Part shown: piece after piece, positions 26,813 to 35,071 of the stretch
How the letters are laid out: each line of letters starts with the position of its first letter
Numbering within the stretch: position 1 is the first letter of the stretch
Source: Xenophilus sp. L33
Lineage (GTDB): Bacteria > Pseudomonadota > Gammaproteobacteria > Burkholderiales > Burkholderiaceae_C
NCBI RefSeq assembly: GCF_009765735.1
Contig: NZ_LMUW01000170.1
Coordinates: forward strand, 20,997 to 84,996
Direction: 5' to 3'
Length of the DNA: 64,000 bases
Notes under the pieces: model-generated
Database searches by the model: none
Told to the model about the DNA's origin: nothing
Seen by the model: the letters and a program-made list of their open reading frames with translations, nothing else
Made by a program: the position numbers and the translations under genes

Positions 26813-27241
26813 ATGTCGCTCATGGAGCCCTTTGCACAGGTGCCTCGTCTCGGGGACGATCGCCTGGACGACGACCACGACGAGATCCGATCGCTCGCCC
26901 AAGGCCTTCGCAGTGCCAGCGCCTCGAACAGGCTGGCGGCCTTCGACGCCCTGCACGCGCAGGTGCTCGCGCACTTCGCGATGGAAGACGCGCTCATGGC
27001 GCCGCACGACTTCTCGTCCAAGGAGTGCCATGTGGACGAGCATGCGGCGGTGCGCCAGTCCTTCGAGGAGGTGCGCGTCGCCGTCGAGGCGGGGCGCGGC
27101 GACATCGCATCGCGCTTCGCAAATCACTTTCTTTCGTGGCTGCCGGACCATGCCGACGCGCTGGATCGTCAACTGGCCAAGCTGCTCTTCTATCGGAAGA
27201 CCGGCGGCGCCGCGGTGATGCTGCATCGTTCGTTGCCATGA
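26813..27241 (+). CDS. Hemerythrin-like diiron protein coupled to Rieske reductase gene
   Basis: This 142-residue protein keeps all seven hemerythrin ligands at family spacing: H22, H54, E58, H73, H77, H113 and D118. It should bind O2 reversibly at a diiron site in the cytoplasm. Its stop overlaps the start of the reductase gene (ATGA), so the two are translationally coupled, with the Rieske oxygenase next. A role in O2 delivery or sensing for that oxygenase is inferred. The ATG has no strong ribosome site; another Met lies three codons in. Confidence 0.9.
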   Translation: MSLMEPFAQVPRLGDDRLDDDHDEIRSLAQGLRSASASNRLAAFDALHAQVLAHFAMEDALMAPHDFSSKECHVDEHAAVRQSFEEVRVAVEAGRGDIASRFANHFLSWLPDHADALDRQLAKLLFYRKTGGAAVMLHRSLP

Positions 27242-28197
27242 GCGTCGAACTGCAATCGCTGCGGCTCTCGAGCATCCGGTACGAAGCCGAAGGCATCTCG
27301 TCCTTCGAGTTCACCGAGCCCGCCGGCAAGGCGCTGCCGGCCTTCACGCCGGGCGCGCACGTCGACATCCATCTTCCCAACGGGCTGATCCGCAGCTATT
27401 CGCTGAGCAACGACAGCGCCGAGAACCATCGCTACGTGGTCACGGTGGCGCGCGATGCCAACAGCCGCGGCGGCTCGACCTACGCGCACGATTCGCTGCG
27501 CGTCGGGCAGCTGCTGCAGGTCAGCGTGCCGGCCAATCACTTCGCCCTCGACGAGGGCGCGGCCCATACGGTGCTGATCGCCGGCGGCGTCGGCGTGACG
27601 CCGATCTGGTGCATGGCGCAGCGGTTGCGGGAACTCGGCCGCGACTTCAAGGTCGTCTACGCCTCCCGGTCGCGCAGGAACGCGGCCTTCGTGCGCGAGC
27701 TGGAGGCGCTCGGCGCGCAGCTCGACGGCCGCGTGCACCTTCACTTCGACGACGAGCGGGGCCTCCTCGACGTGGCGAGCGTGGTGCGCGAGAACGCCGG
27801 CGCGAACACCCATCTGTACTGTTGCGGCCCGGTGCCGATGCTGGAGGCCTTCGAGGCCGCCTGCGCCCATCTCACGCCCGAGCAGGTGCACATCGAATAC
27901 TTCAAGGCCAAGGACGTGCCGGTCACGGCCGACGGCGTCGAGCTGGTGCTGGCCCGGTCGAAGAAGACGCTCCGCGTGGCCGCCGGCAAGACCGTGCTCG
28001 ACGCGGTGCTCGACGCCGGCATCGACATTCCGTACTCCTGCATGGAAGGCATCTGCGGCTCCTGCGAGGTCGCGGTGCTGGACGGCATTCCCGACCATCA
28101 CGACAGCGTGCTGAGCGACAAGCAGAAGGCGTCCAACCGCACGATGCTCATCTGCTGCTCCGGCGCGAAGTCGGCCCGGCTGGTGCTCGATCTCTGA
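27238..28197 (+). CDS. Phthalate-dioxygenase-reductase-type flavo-iron-sulfur reductase
   Basis: This 319-residue protein has an FMN/FAD domain (IRSYSLSND), an NAD domain (IAGGVGVTPIW ... YCCGPVPMLEAF) and a C-terminal plant-type [2Fe-2S] domain with CMEGICGSC and a fourth Cys in the LICCS stretch. The order is that of PDR/VanB-type reductases, which pass electrons from NADH straight to a Rieske oxygenase. It is the only such reductase in the window. It overlaps the hemerythrin gene and lies 43 bp upstream of a Rieske gene. Confidence 0.95.
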   Translation: MSVELQSLRLSSIRYEAEGISSFEFTEPAGKALPAFTPGAHVDIHLPNGLIRSYSLSNDSAENHRYVVTVARDANSRGGSTYAHDSLRVGQLLQVSVPANHFALDEGAAHTVLIAGGVGVTPIWCMAQRLRELGRDFKVVYASRSRRNAAFVRELEALGAQLDGRVHLHFDDERGLLDVASVVRENAGANTHLYCCGPVPMLEAFEAACAHLTPEQVHIEYFKAKDVPVTADGVELVLARSKKTLRVAAGKTVLDAVLDAGIDIPYSCMEGICGSCEVAVLDGIPDHHDSVLSDKQKASNRTMLICCSGAKSARLVLDL

Positions 28198-28240
28198 CAC
28201 CGCCGACCCCATTCATCTCCCCACACACGAAGGATTCAAC

Positions 28241-29518
28241 ATGCTGAGCCAGGAACAGAACGAAAGGCTGACGCGTGTCGGCAAGGGCACGCCCATGGGC
28301 ACCATGATGCGGCGCTACTGGCACCCGATCGCCGCGTCCTCGGAGCTGCCGCACCCGGACTCCGATCCGCTGCGCGCCAAGCTGCTCGGCGAGACCTTCG
28401 TCGTGTTTCGGGACACCAGCGGCAAGGTCGGCGTGATGGACGAGCTGTGCCTGCACCGTGGCGCCTCGATGGCGATCGGCCGGGTGGAAGAGGGCGGCAT
28501 CCGCTGCATCTACCACGGCTGGAAGTTCGCGGTGGACGGCACGCTGCTCGACACGCCCAACCATGCCGACCCGAAGGTCAAGGAGCGGCTGAAGGCCAAG
28601 GCCTATCCGGTGCGCGAGCAGTCCGGCCTCATCTGGACCTACATCGGACCGAAGGAGAAGGAGCCGCCGTTCCGCCACTTCGCCTACGACAAGGTGCCGG
28701 AGGCCAACCGCATCATCCTGAAGCTGGTCGTCAAGGCCAACTACCTGCAGATGTGGGAAGGCGGCACCGACAGCTCGCACGTCGGCATCCTGCACAGCAA
28801 CGTGACCCGTCCGGGCTGGCTCGCAGAGGGCGGCGGCAAGGCGCCGGAGATCAACGACATGGTGAGCTCGGCCTGGGACGACATGTCGCCCAAGCTCGAG
28901 ATCGAGAACACCGGCTTCGGCTTCCACTACGTGGGCATCCGCCGCATGACCGACGCGACCCGCAACGTGCGCCTGGTGCCGCTGTTCATGCCCAACGGAC
29001 GCATCATCCAGTTCCCGGACTTCTACACGACCGTGTTCGACACGCCGCTGGACGACACCACGACCGCCAGCTACCTCGTCGACGCCAGCGACACGCGCGC
29101 GCTGAACCTCGACGAGCGCCGCAAGCGCTCGGGCCTGCAGGAAGAGCGCTACTACAAGAACAACGAGTTCGTGGCCACCTGGGCCGACTGCTTCGGCCAG
29201 GACCGCCCCGCGATGCGCGACAAGGAAAGCTGGAGCGGCTTCCACGGCATCACGCAGGAAGACGCGGTCATCTCCACCTCGATGGGCCCGATCTACGACC
29301 GCAGCACGGAGCACCTGGTGGCATCCGACGCGGCGATCGTGCGCTTGCGCCAGCGGCTCCTGGACTCGGTGCAGCTGTCCGAGGAAGGCAAGGATCCGCT
29401 GGGTGTCGACTACGAGGACATGACGCACATGATCGGCTTCGACCGCGACATCGGGGAGTCCGACAGCTGGAAGCCCTACGCGGCGCACAACACGTCGCGC
29501 TATCCCGTCCAGGAGTGA
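28241..29518 (+). CDS. Rieske non-haem iron oxygenase, phthalate 4,5-dioxygenase type (copy 1)
   Basis: This 425-residue oxygenase has a Rieske centre (C70, H72, C89, H92) and mononuclear iron ligands D177-bridge, H180 and H185 (GTDSSHVGILH). It resembles single-subunit phthalate dioxygenase/phenoxybenzoate dioxygenase-type enzymes that hydroxylate or demethylate aromatic acids. It is closely similar to the copy at 58119-59417, including the first 27 residues almost exactly. It is third in the hemerythrin-reductase-oxygenase operon. The substrate is not evident. Confidence 0.95.
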   Translation: MLSQEQNERLTRVGKGTPMGTMMRRYWHPIAASSELPHPDSDPLRAKLLGETFVVFRDTSGKVGVMDELCLHRGASMAIGRVEEGGIRCIYHGWKFAVDGTLLDTPNHADPKVKERLKAKAYPVREQSGLIWTYIGPKEKEPPFRHFAYDKVPEANRIILKLVVKANYLQMWEGGTDSSHVGILHSNVTRPGWLAEGGGKAPEINDMVSSAWDDMSPKLEIENTGFGFHYVGIRRMTDATRNVRLVPLFMPNGRIIQFPDFYTTVFDTPLDDTTTASYLVDASDTRALNLDERRKRSGLQEERYYKNNEFVATWADCFGQDRPAMRDKESWSGFHGITQEDAVISTSMGPIYDRSTEHLVASDAAIVRLRQRLLDSVQLSEEGKDPLGVDYEDMTHMIGFDRDIGESDSWKPYAAHNTSRYPVQE

Positions 29519-29528
29519 AGAGGTCCCG

Positions 29529-30147
29529 ATGATCCTCGAGATGCGCACCTACCTGCTGCGGCCCGGAACGGTGCAGACGCTGGAGGACATGTTCCGCGAC
29601 CACCTGCAGTACCGCACGCACCTGAGCCCGCTCGGGGGCCTGTGGCACACCACCACCGGCGCGCTCAACACGGCGGTGCACGTGTGGCCCTACGAATCCG
29701 TGCAGGAGCGCATGGACGTGCGGGTGGCGATGATCCAAGCCGGGCAAGTGGCCGATGCCGCTGCGGCCCATCCTGCTCGAGATGAAGTCGACGATCGTCC
29801 TTCCCGCGCCGTTCTCGCCGCCGATGGTGCCGGCGCGGCACGGCCGGGTCTACGAGCTGTGCGTCGACAGCTACCTGCCGGGCGGCCCGGCGGACTGCAT
29901 GCGCGACTGGGGCGAGCACATCGACCGGCGGCAGAAGCTGTCGCCGCTGGTCTTCTGCGGCATCTCGGAGTTCGGCGAACTCAATGAAGTCGTGCATCTC
30001 TGGGCCTATCGCGATCTCGCGCACCGTGAAGAGGTGCGCGAGCAACTCCAGCGCGAAGGCTGGTGGCCGCCCGCCGGCGGCAGGGACCGCCTGCTGCGCC
30101 AGCATTCGCAACTGCTGGAGCCGGCGGCGTGCTCGCCGCTGGCCTGA
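29529..30147 (+). pseudogene. NIPSNAP-family protein, interrupted by a one-base insertion
   Basis: The first frame (from ATG 29529) reads MILEMRTYLLRPGTVQTLED, a NIPSNAP start, up to AMIQAG. After the GGG at 29742-29744 it loses resemblance, while the next frame continues KWPMPLRPILLEMKSTI and a second NIPSNAP-like half to a stop at 30147. Removing one G restores a roughly 205-residue two-domain protein. The gene follows the Rieske oxygenase by 10 bp. NIPSNAP genes often accompany aromatic catabolic genes, with unknown function. It is either a true frameshift or a sequencing error. Confidence 0.75.
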
Positions 30148-30170
30148 CCTTCGACTTCCGCTTCGACTTC

Positions 30171-30196
30171 GACGGCTGCCGCGCCGGGCAGCCGTC
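30171..30196. terminator. Bidirectional terminator hairpin
   Basis: A perfect 10-bp stem (GACGGCTGCC at 30171-30180, GGCAGCCGTC at 30187-30196) with a 6-base loop lies between two convergent gene ends. No long T-run is present. Confidence 0.7.
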
Positions 30197-30207
30197 GCTT
30201 CACGCGA

Positions 30208-31338
30208 TCACTTCAGTGCGCGGCACACGGCCTGCGTGACTTCGCTGCATCGGGCGGTGCCGCCGATGTCCCTCGGCAGCCAGGCGCCGGCCTCGAGCAC
30301 GCGGGTGACGGCGCTTTCGACGCGGTCCGCGGCCTTGTGCAGCCGGTCGTCGCCGTGCGTCTGCGCGAGCCACTGCAGCATCATCACGCCCGACAGGATC
30401 GTCGCGAACGGATTGGCCGCGTCCTGGCCCGCGATGTCGGGTGCCGAGCCGTGGGCGCCCTGGAAGAGCCCGTGCCTGTCGCCGAGTTCGCCGGAAGGCG
30501 CCATGCCGAGCCCGCCGATGGTCCCGGCGCCGAGGTCGGAAATGATGTCGCCGAACATGTTCTCCGCGACGATCACGTCGTAGAAGTCGGGCTTGCGCAG
30601 CATGTGGACCGTGATGGCGTCCGCGTAGGCGTAGTCGAGTTCCACGTCCGGAAAGTCGCCGGCCACCTCGGTGGTCACCGCCCGGAAGAAGGCATAGCTG
30701 CGCAGGATGTTGGCCTTGTCGCAGACGGTCAGCCGGTGCTTGCCGTCGCGCCGGGCGCCACGCCGCTGCCGCGACAGCGCGAAGCTGAAGCGCGCGACCC
30801 GCTCGACACCCTTGCGGGTCATGACGAGGCTGTCGGTGACGACTTCGCCGCGCAGGTTCACGCCGGCGCCGCGGCTGGCGTAGAGGCCTTCGGTGTTCTC
30901 GCGGACGATGACGTAGTCGATCTGTCCGGGCGACCAGTTCTTGAGCGGGCCGTTGACGCCGGGGTAGAGCTTGATCGGCCGCACGTTGGCATACAGGTCG
31001 AGCCGCGAGCGCAGCATCAGGTGCAGGTCGTTGCCGACCTCGGTGCCGTCGGCATAGGTCACGCCCGGCAGCCCGGCGGCGCCGTGCAGGATGGCGTCGG
31101 CCGCGCGGCAGGCGTCTTCGGTCGACCGGGGGAGCACCTCGCCGGTCCGCGTGTAGCGGCCGGCGCCGCCTTCGTGCATCTCGAAGTCGAGCAGGCTGCT
31201 GCCGCAGGCTTCGCGCAGGACGGCGACGGTCGACTGGCAGACCTCGGGGCCGATGCCGTCGCCGTCGATGGTGGCGATGCGGTAGCGGCGTTCGCCATGG
31301 GCTTTCTCTTGGGACATTGCTTGCGGGTCCTCGGACAT
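30208..31338 (-). CDS. Isocitrate/isopropylmalate dehydrogenase-family enzyme
   Basis: This 376-residue protein has the beta-decarboxylating dehydrogenase layout: IATIDGDGIGPEV near the start, VRENTEGLYASRG, DKANILRSYAFFRAV, and NMFGDIISDLGAGTIGGLGMAPSG. It oxidises and usually decarboxylates a 2-hydroxy acid such as isopropylmalate, tartrate or a homologue using NAD(P). Its place in a catabolic island argues against leucine synthesis. Its ATG abuts the stop of the aldo/keto reductase gene; the ATG at 31317 has a better GAGGAC site and may be the true start. Confidence 0.9.
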   Translation of the reverse strand: MSEDPQAMSQEKAHGERRYRIATIDGDGIGPEVCQSTVAVLREACGSSLLDFEMHEGGAGRYTRTGEVLPRSTEDACRAADAILHGAAGLPGVTYADGTEVGNDLHLMLRSRLDLYANVRPIKLYPGVNGPLKNWSPGQIDYVIVRENTEGLYASRGAGVNLRGEVVTDSLVMTRKGVERVARFSFALSRQRRGARRDGKHRLTVCDKANILRSYAFFRAVTTEVAGDFPDVELDYAYADAITVHMLRKPDFYDVIVAENMFGDIISDLGAGTIGGLGMAPSGELGDRHGLFQGAHGSAPDIAGQDAANPFATILSGVMMLQWLAQTHGDDRLHKAADRVESAVTRVLEAGAWLPRDIGGTARCSEVTQAVCRALK

Positions 31339-32333
31339 TCAGCGATCGATCTGGGCCATCACCGCGGCGCCGTAGCGTGGGCCGGCCACGCCGGTGTCCG
31401 CGACCACCTTCGCGATCTCGGCGGCTTCGTCGGGCGTGAGCCGCACGTCGAGCGCCGCCAGGTTCTCCTTCAGGCGCTCCAGCTTGCGGGTGCCGGGGAT
31501 CGGGACGATCCACTTCTCCTGCGCGAGCACCCAGGCCAATGCCAATTGGGCGACGGTGATGCCGCGGCCTTCCGCGATCCTGCCCAGCACGCCGACCGCA
31601 TGCACGTTCTTCTCGCGGTTCTCGCCGACGAACCTCGGGTTGCCGGCCCGGAAGTCGGTCGGGTGGAAGACGGTGCTGGTGTCGACCGCACCGGTCAGGA
31701 AGCCGCGGCCCAGCGGGCTGTAGGCGACGAAGCCGGTGCCGAGTTCCTCGAGCGTGGCGAAGACCTCGTCCTTCGGCTCGCGGGTCCACAGCGAGTATTC
31801 GGTCTGCAGAGCCGCCACCGGATGCACCGCGTGCGCGCGCCGCAGGGTCGCGGCGCTGGCCTCGGAAAGGCCGAAGAAGCGCACCTTGCCTTGCCTGACC
31901 AGGTCGCCCACCGCACCGGCGACGTCCTCGATCGGCACCTCGGGGTCCACGCGATGCTGGTAGAAGAGATCGATGGTGTCGGTGCGCAAGCGCCGCAGGC
32001 AGGCTTCGGCGACCTTGCGGATGTTCTCGGGCCGGCTGTCGAGACCGGTGCGGGCGCCGTCGGCGGCGTAGGAGTAGCCGAACTTGGTGGCCAGCACGAT
32101 GTGCTTGCGCACCGATTCCAGGGCTTCGCCGACCAGTTCCTCGTTCGTGTAGGGGCCGTAGCTTCGGCCGTGTCGAAGAAGTCGACGCCGCGCTCGACGG
32201 CTTCGTGCAGCAGCGCGACGTTCTGCGCGCGGTCGGAAGGGCCGTAGCCGGAGGTCATTCCCATGCAGCCCAGGCCCAGGGCCGATACCTTCAATCCCGA
32301 AGTCCCGAGTTCGCGTACTGGCAGTTTCGTCAT
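31339..32333 (-). pseudogene. Aldo/keto reductase interrupted by a one-base deletion
   Basis: From ATG 32333 the protein reads VRELGTSGLKVSALGLGCMG ... VDFFDTAE and then breaks. From about 32160 another frame continues YGPYTNEE, KHIVLATKFGYSY and LFYQHRVD to the stop at 31339. One base is missing between 32160 and 32161. Repairing it gives an intact AKR of about 331 residues with D-Y-K-H, closely similar to the gene at 45510-46514. A GTG at 32112 could make a truncated protein lacking Asp and Tyr. True mutation and sequencing error are both possible. The promoter element at 32383-32434 precedes it. Confidence 0.8.
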
Positions 32334-32382
32334 CGTCTTTCCTTGAGGGAGCAAAGCCGTCACGGGTGACGGCGAACGCTTC

Positions 32383-32434
32383 AGTTTAGAAGCGGCCCCC
32401 TCTGCCCGAAGCGACAAATACCGATGGCGCCATC
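32383..32434 (-). promoter_or_regulatory. Shared GATGGCGCC-N11-TCGCTTC promoter (AKR gene)
   Basis: On the minus strand GATGGCGCC, 11 bases and TCGCTTC fill 32408-32434; GATGGCGCCATC is itself a perfect 12-bp palindrome. TTCGGG (32405-32410) and TAAACT (32383-32388) form -35 and -10 boxes 16 bp apart. The gene starts 50 bp further on. Confidence 0.65.
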
Positions 32435-32461
32435 TGCGACGCCACGACCTTGGGCGGCGAA

Positions 32462-33373
32462 TCAATCCAGGCTGGCGAGGTGGTCCTTCAGCAGCTCGAG
32501 GAACTCCATGGCGACCGCCGACAAGGTGTGGCCCTGCCGGGTGTGGACCAGCAGGCTGCGCTCGATGACCGGCTCGTGCAGCTTCTTGGCCACCAGGGTG
32601 CCGACATGCGGATTGCCCTTGATGAGGTAGCCGGGCAGCACCACCAGGCCCATGCCCTGCGCGGCCAGCGCGAGCGCGGTGTGGATGAACGAGATCTCGT
32701 AGGCGGGGCGGTAGGCGCGGCCCGCGCTCGACAGCGCATCGCTGATCAGGTGATGCACCTTCACGCCCTTCGAGAGATTGATGATCGGTTCGGAGACCAG
32801 GTCTTCCCACACCACGCGGTCCTGCGTGGCCAATGCGGAATCGGCGCGGCAGACGACCGAGAGATGGTCCATCACCAGCGGCACGCTGGAGACGGCCTCG
32901 GGCTCGTGCTCGAAGAAGCCCAGGCTGAATTCGACTTCCTCGTCGAGCACCCGTTCGATGAGGCTCGCGTCGCCCGCGTCGTACATCACGATCTGCACTT
33001 CCGGCGAGTCGCGGCGCATCTTCGCCAGCACCGTCGGCACCACGCTGGAGGCCAGTGCCGGCGCGCAGCTGAAGGACAGCACCCGGTCGCGCGTCTCGGC
33101 CAGGTCCAGCATGTCGGCGCCGAGCGCGTTGACCTTCTCGAGGATCGCCTCGACCTGCACGAAGGCCTTCTCGGCCGCCTTCGTCGGCCGCAGCACGCGG
33201 GGCGTGCGCTCGAAGAGGCGGATGCCCAGCGACTCCTCGAATTGCCGGATCATCGCGCTCATCGCCGACTGGGTCATGCTCATCGCATCGGCGGCATGCG
33301 TCAGGTTGCGAAGCCGATAGGCGGTGACGAAGGCCCGCATCTGTCGCAATGTGATGTTGAGTTGAGCTGGCAT
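32462..33373 (-). CDS. LysR-family regulator (paralogue of 59555-60463)
   Basis: The ATG at 33373 gives 303 residues: a winged helix (LRQMRAFVTAYRLRNLTHAADAMSMTQSAMSAMIRQFEESLG) and an effector domain. It shares the layout and many stretches (IRQxEES, the PSLAS/APALAS-VVP segment, HTRQGHxLSA) with the LysR at 59555-60463. It is divergent from the MBL/AMDase-like operon, with a GCGAGAA-N7-TTCTCGC repeat at 33392-33412. It is a candidate activator of the shared promoters of the island. Confidence 0.92.
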   Translation of the reverse strand: MPAQLNITLRQMRAFVTAYRLRNLTHAADAMSMTQSAMSAMIRQFEESLGIRLFERTPRVLRPTKAAEKAFVQVEAILEKVNALGADMLDLAETRDRVLSFSCAPALASSVVPTVLAKMRRDSPEVQIVMYDAGDASLIERVLDEEVEFSLGFFEHEPEAVSSVPLVMDHLSVVCRADSALATQDRVVWEDLVSEPIINLSKGVKVHHLISDALSSAGRAYRPAYEISFIHTALALAAQGMGLVVLPGYLIKGNPHVGTLVAKKLHEPVIERSLLVHTRQGHTLSAVAMEFLELLKDHLASLD

Positions 33374-33391
33374 GTCCGTGATTGTCGCGCT

Positions 33392-33412
33392 GCGAGAACG
33401 GCGGATTCTCGC
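33392..33412. promoter_or_regulatory. Inverted repeat upstream of LysR gene
   Basis: GCGAGAA (33392-33398) and TTCTCGC (33406-33412) are perfect 7-bp arms with a 7-bp centre, 19 to 39 bp upstream of the LysR start. It is a plausible autoregulatory LysR site. Confidence 0.45.
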
Positions 33413-33430
33413 GCAGTCACTCGAAAAAAC

Positions 33431-33483
33431 GATGGCGCCCACACAAAGCCTCGCTTCCGCCCGGACACGGCGGCTCCTAGACT
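33431..33483 (+). promoter_or_regulatory. Shared GATGGCGCC-N11-TCGCTTC promoter (MBL/AMDase operon)
   Basis: GATGGCGCC (33431-33439), 11 bases and TCGCTTC (33451-33457) are followed by a -35-like TTCCGC (33455-33460), a 17-bp spacer and TAGACT (33478-33483). The weak -35 suggests an activator. The first gene starts 26 bp after the -10. Confidence 0.7.
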
Positions 33484-33508
33484 CTGCCGGCCACCCCAGA
33501 GTGATTCA

Positions 33509-34330
33509 ATGAACACCGAATTGCCCGAGCTTCCCAGATACCGGATCTACGCCATTCGCTATGCGACCCGCGATGCGAAGCGCGCCGATCATTTCATCGG
33601 CGGCGATCCGCACCAGGCGCCGATGCCGATGGACTACTTCGTCTGGGCCATCGTCGGCGACGCGCACACGGTCGTCGTCGACACCGGCTTCACTTCGGCC
33701 GTTGCGCTGCTGCGTGGCCGCGCGCACCTGCGCTGTCCGGCCGAGGCCCTGGAACTCGTGGGCATCCGGGCCGACGACGTGCAGGACGTGGTCATCACGC
33801 ACATGCACTACGACCATGCCGGCAACCTGCCCAAGTTCCCGGGCGCCCGATTGCATCTGCAGGATGCCGAGATGCAATTCGCCTGCGGCCGCCACATGAG
33901 CGAGAAGGCGCTCTCGCATTCCTACGAGTGCGAGGACGTGGTCTGCGCGGTGCGACTCAATTTCGCGGGCCGCGTGGTCTTCCACGATGGCGATGCGGAG
34001 CTTCATCCCGGCATCAGCCTGCACTGGGCCGGCGGACACACGCCGGGCATGCAGTTCGTGCGCGTGAACACCCGGCGCGGCTGGGTCGTGCTGGCGTCGG
34101 ACACCGCGCACTACTACGAGAACATCGAGGCACGCAGGCCCTTTCCGATCGTGGCCGACTTGCGCGAGATGACCGAGGGTTGGAGCAAGGTCAATGCGCT
34201 GGCGGATTCGCCCAGCCACATCATCCCGGGACACGATCCGCTGGTGATGCGCCGCTATCCGGCGCCGGATCCCTCGCTCGAGGGCGTGGTCGTCCGCCTC
34301 GATGCCGACCCGCTGCAGGAAGGCGCGTGA
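33509..34330 (+). CDS. Metallo-beta-lactamase-fold hydrolase (AHL-lactonase-like)
   Basis: This 273-residue protein has the metal motif HMHYDHAGN (HxHxDH) with further ligands in GGHTPG, SDTAHYY and IPGHDPL, typical of the N-acyl-homoserine-lactonase branch. It probably hydrolyses an ester or lactone. It is the first gene after the shared promoter, divergent from LysR, and overlaps the AMDase-like gene by 4 bp (GTGA), suggesting that it acts on the same pathway rather than in quorum quenching. Confidence 0.9.
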   Translation: MNTELPELPRYRIYAIRYATRDAKRADHFIGGDPHQAPMPMDYFVWAIVGDAHTVVVDTGFTSAVALLRGRAHLRCPAEALELVGIRADDVQDVVITHMHYDHAGNLPKFPGARLHLQDAEMQFACGRHMSEKALSHSYECEDVVCAVRLNFAGRVVFHDGDAELHPGISLHWAGGHTPGMQFVRVNTRRGWVVLASDTAHYYENIEARRPFPIVADLREMTEGWSKVNALADSPSHIIPGHDPLVMRRYPAPDPSLEGVVVRLDADPLQEGA

Positions 34331-35061
34331 AGCCGGCCGACGCGCCGACCATCGGCCTGCTGGTCGCGCCGAGCGCCGGGCGGGTGCCGCCCGAAGCGCC
34401 GCAGTTGTACGGGGACAGCGGCGTCCGCTTCATCTCGCAGGGCTTGGGCGTGGGGGAGGTGTCGCCCTCCGGCTTCGATGCGGTCGAGGCGAGGATCCTC
34501 GAGAAGGCGCGTCTGCTCGAGAGAGCCGGTGCGCAGGCCATCATCCTGATGGGCACTTCGCTCACCTTCCATCGCGGCCCGGCCTACACGGACGACCTGC
34601 GCGACGAGATGACCGAGGTCACCGGCGTGCCCTGCACCACCATGAGCCACGCGATCGTCGACAGCCTGCATGCGCTCGGCCTGCGCCGGCTCGCGGTGGC
34701 GACCTCGTACATCGAGGAATTGAACCTGGCCCTGCGCATCTACCTCGAGCAGCTTGGCTTCGAGGTGGCGCGGGTCGAGGGCCTGGGCATTCGCGGCATC
34801 GAGAAGATGCGGCTGGTGCCGCCGCAGACGCTGACCGAACTGGCCTGCCGCACGGTGAAGCTCGCCGGAAATCCCGACGGTCTCCTGATGGCCTGCACCG
34901 GACTCAATTCGCTCGGCCTGCACGCCGGGCTGGAAGCCAAGCTCGGCATCCCGATGACGTCGAGCGCGCCCGCGGGCCTCTGGCATGCGATGCGGCTGAT
35001 CGGCCAGCCGACCGACCGTCCCGGCTTCGGCCGGCTGTTCGCGCTGGGCGCGGCCCGCTGA
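34327..35061 (+). CDS. Arylmalonate-decarboxylase-like (Asp/Glu racemase superfamily) enzyme
   Basis: The GTG at 34327 gives 244 residues. From memory the protein tracks Bordetella arylmalonate decarboxylase: APTIGLLVAPSAGRVP, ILMGTSLTFHRG, VPCTTMSHAI, VATSYIEELN and LLMACTGLNSL. Gly76 and Cys190 occupy the places of decarboxylase G74 and C188; one catalytic Cys at that pair fits a decarboxylase rather than a two-Cys racemase. Maleate isomerase is the main alternative. It is translationally coupled to the MBL hydrolase. Confidence 0.8.
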   Translation: MKPADAPTIGLLVAPSAGRVPPEAPQLYGDSGVRFISQGLGVGEVSPSGFDAVEARILEKARLLERAGAQAIILMGTSLTFHRGPAYTDDLRDEMTEVTGVPCTTMSHAIVDSLHALGLRRLAVATSYIEELNLALRIYLEQLGFEVARVEGLGIRGIEKMRLVPPQTLTELACRTVKLAGNPDGLLMACTGLNSLGLHAGLEAKLGIPMTSSAPAGLWHAMRLIGQPTDRPGFGRLFALGAAR

Positions 35062-35071
35062 CCGGCGGGCC

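Noticed and set aside
31339..32112. Treating the 257-codon GTG frame as a complete aldo/keto reductase
   Set aside because: It lacks the first beta strand and the catalytic Asp and Tyr, which are present in another frame just upstream.
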